Source of the DNA: an uncultured Thiotrichaceae bacterium
Lineage (GTDB): Bacteria > Pseudomonadota > Gammaproteobacteria > Thiotrichales > Thiotrichaceae
NCBI GenBank assembly: GCA_937925855.1
Contig: CALAMO010000051.1
Location: 1 to 40,463, forward strand
Reading direction: 5' to 3'
DNA: 40,463 nt
Within the stretch, counting starts at the first letter, position 1. Every line of letters begins with the position of its first letter. The notes below the pieces were generated by a model. That model had not been told where the DNA came from, searched no databases, and was given only the letters and a program-made list of their open reading frames with translations. This document shows, in pieces, positions 35,499 to 40,463 of the stretch. The translations under genes were made by a program, and so were the position numbers.

Positions 35499-36611
35499 TT
35501 ATGAGTTCACTCCAGCGGGCGGTTGTGCTGACTGGCGATCGCTATTGCTCGTTGCCTTGCCCGGCGTATTGCCTAGGGCCATGGCTAGGCGCTCTGGGGT
35601 GATCACGCCGATTAGCTGGCCGTTCTGGTCGCGCACCGGCAGCTCACCGGCACGTTCCGCACTCCAAGAGAGCGCATCTTCCAGCGTCATATCCTGGCTC
35701 AGTGCCTGCCCGTTAAAGGTTGTTGTCGTGGCGGCGGGCGCAGCCTGCATGAGCTGGTCGACTTTGATAATTCGGGTGCGCGGTGCCTCTTTGACGAACT
35801 CGGCGACATAATCGGTCGCTGGATTGAGGACAATGTCCTGCGGCGTGCCGACTTGTACCACTTGGCCGTCTTTCATAATCGCGATGCGGTCTGCCAGCCG
35901 TACGGCCTCCATAAAATCATGAGTCACGAAGATAATCGTTTTATGAAACAGGGTTTGTAGGCGCAGTAATTCAGACTGCATCTGCCATCGAATCAGCGGA
36001 TCAAGCGCGCTAAACGGTTCATCCAAAAACCACAGCTCTGGATCAACCGCCAGTGAGCGGGCGATACCGACGCGCTGCTTCTGGCCGCCGGACAGCTGGT
36101 GTGGATAGGCGTTTTCACGCCCCTCCAAGCCGACTAGCTCAATCATTTCTTGCGCTTTACGCTGGCGTTCTGCTGGGTTAATACCCTGTACACGCAGCGG
36201 ATAAGCCACGTTATCCTGCACGGTCATATGCGGGAACAGCCCGAAGTGCTGAAAGACCATGCCCATCTTCTGGCGGCGGATCTGGCGCAGGGCCTTGGGT
36301 TTGGCGCTGAGGAAATCTGCACCGTCTAGCAGGAGTTCACCGGCGCTGGGTTCGGTCAGGCGCGACATGCAGCGCATGAGGGTGGATTTGCCAGAGCCGG
36401 ACAGTCCCATGAGCACAAAAAACTCACCGGGTTGAATTTGCAGATTGATGTGGCCGCTGGCAATAATGCCACCTTCGGCGCTGAGCGCTGTTGAACACTC
36501 AGCGGCCTGCTTCGCATTCGTCGGCGCGTACTGCTTGAGGCGTTCTTCGGCATTATCGCCGTAGACTTTCCAGAGATTTCTGCATTCCAGGGCGGGGGTG
36601 ATTGGCGTCAC
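35499..36611 (-). CDS. proV: Glycine betaine/proline ABC transporter ATPase
   Basis: The 370-residue ATPase has the OpuA/ProV layout. An N-terminal extension (residues 1-55) precedes Walker A GLSGSGKST (69-77), Q-loop VFQHFGLFP, signature HQLSGGQKQRVG (171-182), Walker B LWFLDEPFSALDP (193-205) and the switch His in IFVTHDFMEA. A CBS-like domain at about 285-345 (LPVRDQNGQLIGVITPERL) may sense ionic strength, as in OpuA. The start is a GTG at 36611 with GGAG six bases upstream; a nearby ATG is followed at once by a stop. A hairpin separates it from proX. Confidence 0.94.
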   Translation of the reverse strand: MTPITPALECRNLWKVYGDNAEERLKQYAPTNAKQAAECSTALSAEGGIIASGHINLQIQPGEFFVLMGLSGSGKSTLMRCMSRLTEPSAGELLLDGADFLSAKPKALRQIRRQKMGMVFQHFGLFPHMTVQDNVAYPLRVQGINPAERQRKAQEMIELVGLEGRENAYPHQLSGGQKQRVGIARSLAVDPELWFLDEPFSALDPLIRWQMQSELLRLQTLFHKTIIFVTHDFMEAVRLADRIAIMKDGQVVQVGTPQDIVLNPATDYVAEFVKEAPRTRIIKVDQLMQAAPAATTTTFNGQALSQDMTLEDALSWSAERAGELPVRDQNGQLIGVITPERLAMALGNTPGKATSNSDRQSAQPPAGVNS

Positions 36612-36625
36612 AGCATACTCCGTTT

Positions 36626-36650
36626 AAAAGCCCCCTGCGGGTGAGGGGGC
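36626..36650 (-). terminator. Hairpin with short T-tract between proX and proV
   Basis: On the minus strand GCCCCCT pairs with AGGGGGC around a 7-nt loop and is followed by TTTT. It sits between the proX stop and the proV ribosome-binding site. The U-tract is short, so partial termination is likely, leaving more proX than proVW transcript. It could also stabilise the 3' end of processed proX mRNA. Confidence 0.7.
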
Positions 36651-36662
36651 GTAGGTGTGGGA

Positions 36663-37619
36663 TTACTTAGCTGCTGCAATCCAGCCTTCCCAGGTTTCTT
36701 TATTATCGTCCAGCCACTTAGCGACTTCTGCTTCTACTTTGCCGCCACCTTGGTCAATGGCCGCCATCATATTCTGCTGGTCCTGGGTACCAACGCTGAA
36801 GTTTTCTAGGATTGCATGCGCCATGGGCCACTTCTCTTCAAAGCCAGACCACACTACTTTAAAGACGCGGGCCGGGGCGAAGTCGCAGTCATTTACCTCA
36901 TTCGGATTGCTACCCCAGGATTTGTCGTTAAAGCAGGCGTCTTCCGCTTTCGGCATATCGACCCACTCTACGTCGTATTCAGCTAAGGCCCAGTGTGGCT
37001 GCCAAAACACCATAAAGAGCGGACTTTTCTTGGCGATGGAGGACTTTAGCTCTGAGATCAGTGCGCCTTCACTGCCTGCTGGAATGGCTTTATACGGCAG
37101 ATCCAAACCTTTCATGCGATCCGCGCCGGGTGTGCCCCAGTCTGCGGGATAGTCAATCAAGCGGCCCTGTGGAATGGTTTCCGCCGTGGCAAACTTAGCC
37201 GCGCAGTCCTTCAGCGCTTCCCAGGCGGGGAGGCCCGGACACAGTGCTTTAACGTGCAGCGGATAGACAAAACCTTCGCGCGCTTCAAAGCCGGTCTCAC
37301 CGATGTCTTTAATTTTTCCGGCTTCGTCCATCTTCTTCCATAGATCGGGGGCGTTGCTGCTCCAGACTTCCATCGCACCGTGTAACTCGCCGTCGGCCAT
37401 CGCGGTGAACTGTGCGTCGTAGCCTGCGGTCACGTATTCCACGTCGTAACCGGCTTTTTTCAGTACTTCACCGGCAATATGCGCGCTGATATGCTGCCCG
37501 GTCCATTCGTTAATGGTGAGCTTAATGGTTTCATCTTTAGCGCCCATTTCTGCGGCTGAGACAGCAGACAGGCCCATCGATAGGGATAATAAGGTTGCGG
37601 TAATCGCTTGTTTCAACAT
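36663..37619 (-). CDS. proX: Glycine betaine/choline-type substrate-binding protein
   Basis: The 318-residue periplasmic protein has a signal peptide (MLKQAITATLLSLSMGLSAV, cleavage about 22-23) and the OpuAC domain. The segments LTINEWTGQHISAHIAG, VEYVTAGYDAQFTAMADGEL (seen as VEYVTAGYDAQF) and AMEVWSSNAPDLWKKM supply Trp residues of the kind that cage quaternary ammonium groups. PLFMVFWQPHWALAEYDVE, seen as FMVFWQPHWALAEY, adds more. The exact ligand (glycine betaine, proline betaine, choline) is unknown. A strong ribosome-binding site GGAGGAG precedes the ATG. It is first in proX-proV-proW. Confidence 0.93.
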   Translation of the reverse strand: MLKQAITATLLSLSMGLSAVSAAEMGAKDETIKLTINEWTGQHISAHIAGEVLKKAGYDVEYVTAGYDAQFTAMADGELHGAMEVWSSNAPDLWKKMDEAGKIKDIGETGFEAREGFVYPLHVKALCPGLPAWEALKDCAAKFATAETIPQGRLIDYPADWGTPGADRMKGLDLPYKAIPAGSEGALISELKSSIAKKSPLFMVFWQPHWALAEYDVEWVDMPKAEDACFNDKSWGSNPNEVNDCDFAPARVFKVVWSGFEEKWPMAHAILENFSVGTQDQQNMMAAIDQGGGKVEAEVAKWLDDNKETWEGWIAAAK

Positions 37620-37957
37620 GACAACTCCTCCAGTGGTCAGTACTCAGGGAAGGGGGTTCCCAGAATGGGTTGATGCTAGGTTTGCCATTTTTTTATGGCG
37701 CTACTCTGAAGACAGAATACCGCAATGGTTGAGCGCATGCCAAGCACTTCGCTGAAATCCAAATCTGCTAGCTCAATGGTTAAGGGCATCGACATGTCTC
37801 TTAATTGTTTAAACCCGAATCATCATAGCTTTTCTGATTTTGGTAAACTTTACCTTGATCCACGCAACAAATATCGGGCAAATTCAGATGTAAAATTCCA
37901 ATTCACGCTGAACCAACACTACGATTCGCGATTGAATTAGCGGCGGTTACTGCGGGC
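37620..37957. other. 338-bp gap between proX and the toxin fragment
   Basis: The left part is the proX leader on the minus strand, with a palindrome at 37684-37699. The right part changes to more AT-rich accessory DNA. From 37859 the toxin reading frame is already open, although no start codon lies there. A 71-codon open frame at 37725-37940 has no recognisable features and I do not call it a gene. Confidence 0.6.
37684..37699. repeat. Palindrome GCCAT-N6-ATGGC upstream of proX
   Basis: The bases GCCATTTTTTTATGGC form a 5-bp inverted repeat with an A/T centre, 65 bp upstream of the proX start. It could be an operator for an osmotic or choline-responsive repressor. No promoter hexamers are clear around it. 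Confidence 0.45.
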
Positions 37958-38872
37958 GTGTCGCTCGGGTGGCAAGCAGCCGCGAGCTCTGGGGCGGCGG
38001 TTAAAGCGGGTGCTTTAGCTGGTGGCGTCTCTGGACTGTTTATGACGGGAAGTATAGCGGGTGCTTTGAGGGGGGCATTCTCTGGTGGACGCTCCGTCGG
38101 GTTAGCTTACGGTATTGGTCATGTTTTGAGTATCCCCGGAGGGTCTGTTGGTAAAATGGTCGCACACGGTGCTGCTCAGGGTGGTGTATCACGCTTGCAG
38201 GGTGGAAAGTTTTCTTCTGGTTTTGTGGGTGGGTTTTTTGGGCATATGACGGGTGGTTTTGTTAAAGGCATTGGGAAACACCTGGGGTCTGTTGGCGTTG
38301 CGATGCGGACGACTGCGGCGGCGGTTGTCGGTGGGACGATTTCTAAGTTGACGGGGGGGAAGTTTGCAAATGGGGCGGCTACGGCAGCGTTTACGCATTT
38401 GTTTAATCACGAATCGGGGAGACGTCACTTTCATACAAAGCGGCAAACCGCAATTCTTGCATTAAATAGTGCATGGCAGCGTGCTGGCGGTGTAGCTGCT
38501 AGAGCTGAGTGGGGAGGTGGTATCTATCGTTATGCTGATGGTACATTCAATTACACGGAACCATTCACCAATGGTCAAGAAACAGGCATAATATTGGATG
38601 AGTTTACAATAACTGCACCGGCTGGAACTACTACCGTTGGTAGCTATCATACTCACCCAGTCCCATCTGGAGCTGGGTTCCCCAATTTCATTAATGCAAA
38701 TGGCTATAGATGGGGAGACATCCCTTCGGCAGATGCTCTTAATTGGCATTCTTATGTGGGGAATTCTGATAGTTCTATTATGCATTACGACCCGGGTACT
38801 GGAGCCGCTAATTGGGTGATACCCACTAATCCCAGAACAGAGATTGATATTTCTCGTGATTTTATGAGGTAA
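37958..38872 (+). CDS. Orphan polymorphic-toxin C-terminus (RHS-like segment plus DUF4329-like domain)
   Basis: The 304-residue frame has two parts. Residues 1-150 are a Gly/Ala-rich segment resembling the end of RHS proteins: AGALRGAFSGG, YGIGHVLS, VAHGAAQGGVSRLQGGKFSS and LTGGKFANGAATAAFTHLFN just before the junction. Residues 151-304 are a different, AT-richer domain with EWGGGIYRYADGTFNYT (184-200) and VGSYHTHPVPSGAG (227-240) followed by WGDIPSADALN. This resembles DUF4329, a domain found at toxin C-termini; the HTHP and Ser-x-Asp elements suggest a JAB-like metal site. No RHS core or delivery signal precedes it. The GTG start has no ribosome-binding site, so it may be a displaced 3' fragment. 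Confidence 0.65.
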   Translation: MSLGWQAAASSGAAVKAGALAGGVSGLFMTGSIAGALRGAFSGGRSVGLAYGIGHVLSIPGGSVGKMVAHGAAQGGVSRLQGGKFSSGFVGGFFGHMTGGFVKGIGKHLGSVGVAMRTTAAAVVGGTISKLTGGKFANGAATAAFTHLFNHESGRRHFHTKRQTAILALNSAWQRAGGVAARAEWGGGIYRYADGTFNYTEPFTNGQETGIILDEFTITAPAGTTTVGSYHTHPVPSGAGFPNFINANGYRWGDIPSADALNWHSYVGNSDSSIMHYDPGTGAANWVIPTNPRTEIDISRDFMR

Positions 38873-38876
38873 CGGC

Positions 38877-39539
38877 ATGTATAGATTAACGATTGTCTTA
38901 TTAAGTTTGTTTTTAGCTGCTGTCACGGGGTGTACCGAAATTCGCTCTGTTCCCCCTAAAGTTTCCGTAGCATTACAAGATCCCTGCGATATTAATTTAA
39001 ATCAGTATTGTGATGCGAAATACCAGTATTCTGGGGTTAATGAGGATGGAGCTCCCGAAAAGTGGTGTCTTGATGAACAGGGGAAACGGCATGGTCTTTC
39101 TGTGGAGGGAAAGCCAACATTCCGTATTGACTGGTATGCACATGGAGTTTTGCAAAGAACCCTCTTTGGTGGAAGTGGTGCCAAATCAAAAAGTGTTGGT
39201 CTTGTTGCTTTGGTAAGCAATCCCGAGAAATATCATGGTCAGCAGCTCAGGGTAAAAGGTTACTTCAAAAAACTCCATCCTACTTTTTCAGCTCTGCTTA
39301 TTAGCGACGGTTTTCCCGATCTGAAAAATGCTATTTGGGTTTCACTTCCTCAGTACTATCGAAGTACTCACGCACTTCAGGTGATCAATCGCAAAAATGT
39401 TGTTCTGGAAGGAACTTTCGACATGGATAACCGTGGTTATCAGGGCAACTATGCAGGATCAATATCTCTCATTAATCGCATTGAACCAACGGCGAATCTT
39501 GGTGGAGAAATTAAGTCAGAAAATCAGTTATGTTTTTAG
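38877..39539 (+). CDS. Lipoprotein, candidate immunity protein
   Basis: The 220-residue protein begins with a lipoprotein signal peptide (MYRLTIVLLSLFLAAVTGC, lipidated Cys19). Residues 20-105 are Cys-containing and unrecognised (DPCDINLNQYC, EKWCLDEQGKRHGL). Residues 106-210 look like a small beta-domain (VGLVALVSNPEKYHGQQLRV, seen as LVALVSNPEKYHG, then NAIWVSLPQYY and VVLEGTFDMDNRGYQGNYAG), an OB-like pattern seen in other uncharacterised lipoproteins. The gene starts 4 nt after the toxin stop, with GAGG inside the toxin end, so it is coupled to it. An envelope location would suit protection against a toxin acting or arriving in the periplasm. Immunity function is inferred. Confidence 0.7.
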   Translation: MYRLTIVLLSLFLAAVTGCTEIRSVPPKVSVALQDPCDINLNQYCDAKYQYSGVNEDGAPEKWCLDEQGKRHGLSVEGKPTFRIDWYAHGVLQRTLFGGSGAKSKSVGLVALVSNPEKYHGQQLRVKGYFKKLHPTFSALLISDGFPDLKNAIWVSLPQYYRSTHALQVINRKNVVLEGTFDMDNRGYQGNYAGSISLINRIEPTANLGGEIKSENQLCF

Positions 39540-39554
39540 AACCGAATGCTGGAG

Positions 39555-39715
39555 TCAACCAATAAGTGCAACGCGCTTCCCTGTAAAGACTTCATAAGGC
39601 GTTAAGCCACTTAAAATCTTACGGAGTATACTATTTAATCGCTCAATTTTAGCTTCAATTTCTGCCTCGTCTAATAGGCCCATATCGAACTTCTTAGGCC
39701 AGAACCGTCTAATCC
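39555..39715 (-). pseudogene. IS30-like transposase, C-terminal fragment
   Basis: The minus strand from about 39715 to the stop at 39557-39555 encodes some 53 residues ending a transposase. IRRFWPKKFD is followed by an acidic helix with a Glu-rich run (DEAEIEAKIE), then LNSILRKILSG and LTPYEVFTGKR. This matches the end of IS30-family DDE transposases (a Phe-Pro-Lys motif, then LN-R-RK-L-TP-EVF). The frame is interrupted at 39716 by the IS66-family element, so the gene is dead here. The element's own right end is probably near 39540, immediately after the lipoprotein stop. Family call is moderately confident. Confidence 0.75.
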
Positions 39716-39794
39716 GTAAGCGTCAAAACATCCCCATCTTTGTTTTCTGAGCATCACTGCTTATCGTATTGCTTTTTATAGCAGAATTGACACG

Positions 39795-40145
39795 ATGACG
39801 CGCGATGAGAAACAGGCCTTTTGGCAGCAACACATGAACCAATGGGAAAGCAGTGGCCAATCACAGTCGGCCTACTGTACCACCCACGGTTTAAAGTTAG
39901 GGACTTTCGGCCACTGGCGCACCCGGCTCAGTCGTTAGCATTTGGCCAGTCATGCAGCGGAAGGTCATAGAGATACTTTCCTACCTGTTCAGGCTAAGCC
40001 AATGGTTGCGGCGCCTTCAACGGGCGTGGGTGTTGATGAAGCCCGGGTGGATTTAGGCGTTGCTTCGATTCATTTGCCGGTGGCCCATCTCAGCGAACTG
40101 CTTCCCTTATTGTTGCGTTTTACCACCACTGGGGGTGCGCGCTAA
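39795..40145 (+). pseudogene. tnpA: IS66 accessory gene tnpA with in-frame amber codon
   Basis: The frame starts at ATG 39795 (MTRDEKQAFWQQHMNQWESS) and shows the HTH-like segment SSGQSQSAYCTTHGLKLGTF and WRTRL typical of IS66 TnpA. TAG occurs at 39936-39938 after 47 codons. The same frame then continues without further stops to TAA at 40143-40145, ending LPLLLRFTTTGG, which matches the usual C-terminal leucine-rich end of TnpA. The original protein would be about 116 residues. The stop is therefore a point nonsense mutation, unless it is suppressed. The TAA overlaps the tnpB ATG. Confidence 0.85.
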
Positions 40146-40463
40146 TGTTACGTCCTTCGGGGTCACTCACGGTCTATTTGTATTCGGGTGTGGTGGACAT
40201 GCGCAAGTCGATTGACGGTTTGTCTCTGCTGGTGGAACAGGGCATGAACCTATCGCCCTTTACCGCTCAGTTTCCTGAGTTTTTTGGTATCATGTCAACC
40301 ATGGAAGCCCCAGTCTTTAATGCCCCTGAAACCCTGGAAGAAGCGCAGCATCAGCTGGATGCGCTATGGGCGTATATTGGCAAAAACCAGCACAAGATGC
40401 AGCAAATGGAAGAACGCCTACGGTGGTTCATTCATCAGCGGTTTGGCAGTAGCAGTGAAAAGG
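40145..40463 (+). pseudogene. In-frame tnpB-tnpC fusion of the IS66 element (3' end off window)
   Basis: The frame opens with the TnpB start (SLTVYLYSGVVDMRKSIDGL through LSPFTAQ, about 42 residues), then changes to QFPEFFGIMSTMEAP and continues as the N-terminus of TnpC, the DDE transposase: LEEAQHQLDALW, a coiled-coil-like stretch, and RWFIHQRFGSSSEK at the window edge. The middle and end of TnpB (normally about 115 residues in all) are missing. An ATG at 40292 may be the original tnpC start. The deletion keeps the reading frame. TnpB is not functional, while TnpC may be expressed. Confidence 0.8.

Larger units (their letters stand above)
39716..40463 (+). mobile_element. Degraded IS66-family element (runs off right edge)
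   Basis: The left end begins GTAAGCGTC, as IS66-family terminal repeats do, followed by tnpA, tnpB and tnpC in the standard order. The element lies inside the IS30-like gene. If TCTAATCC (39708-39715) is repeated at the far end, it would be the 8-bp target duplication. The right end is outside the window. Two inactivating changes are visible (amber codon in tnpA; deletion in tnpB). Confidence 0.8.

Noticed and set aside
37725-37940. 71-codon open frame upstream of the toxin fragment, with a HYDSRLN ending faintly like an RHS Tyr-Asp motif
   Set aside because: No ribosome-binding site and no recognisable domain; the resemblance is too short, and it is in a different frame from the toxin. Most likely chance.

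Overview
The window reads as the chromosome of a gammaproteobacterium. The evidence is gene content and gene order: bamE divergent from fur, smpB divergent from ratA-rnfH, ponA divergent from pilMNOPQ-aroK-aroB, mreBCD, and typical gammaproteobacterial versions of TtcA, TrmJ, RatA and RnfH. I cannot name the genus. Most of the window (about 1.3 to 37.6 kb) is dense, moderately GC-rich core sequence. Both ends are accessory DNA that looks more AT-rich and carries insertion-sequence debris.

Left end (1-1335): the 3' end of an IS3-family transposase gene runs into a resolvase gene that has lost its catalytic N-terminus. A three-helix membrane protein of unknown function follows. This accessory DNA stops at the 3' end of a tRNA-Thr(UGU) gene on the minus strand, a common place for integrated elements to end. 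The tRNA has a recognisable promoter and an intrinsic terminator.

Core, 1.4-9.7 kb: trmJ and smpB (minus), ratA and rnfH (plus), bamE (minus), fur (plus), then rpsU-yqeY and hemE. A translationally coupled pair (ponA/mrcA for PBP1A and a small unknown gene) lies on the minus strand.

Core, 9.9-24.4 kb: the type IV pilus operon pilMNOPQ runs into aroK-aroB-dgt. After it come a YbaK-type deacylase, galU, a MATE/DinF exporter, ttcA, moaA and fdhD. PilQ carries a glutamine-rich 42-bp tandem repeat. galU has an 11-bp-phased direct repeat just upstream of its putative promoter.

Core, 24.3-37.6 kb: a class IV aminotransferase is divergent from an AEC transporter. Then come a secreted putative DUF4344 metallopeptidase, a beta-hydroxyacid dehydrogenase overlapping a HAD phosphatase, a Dabb protein, mreBCD, folE2 (metal-flexible GTP cyclohydrolase), and a minus-strand proX-proV-proW compatible-solute importer. 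Its permease is a single double-length polypeptide, and a hairpin lies between proX and proV.

Right end (37.9-40.46 kb): an orphan polymorphic-toxin C-terminus (RHS-type Gly-rich segment plus a DUF4329-like HTH-P domain) is followed after 4 nt by a lipoprotein that is the best immunity candidate. Next is a fragment of an IS30-like transposase interrupted by a decayed IS66-family element. In that element tnpA has an in-frame amber codon, and tnpB is deleted and fused in frame to tnpC. The toxin-lipoprotein pair is the most interesting accessory module; nothing here is clearly an entirely new kind of system.
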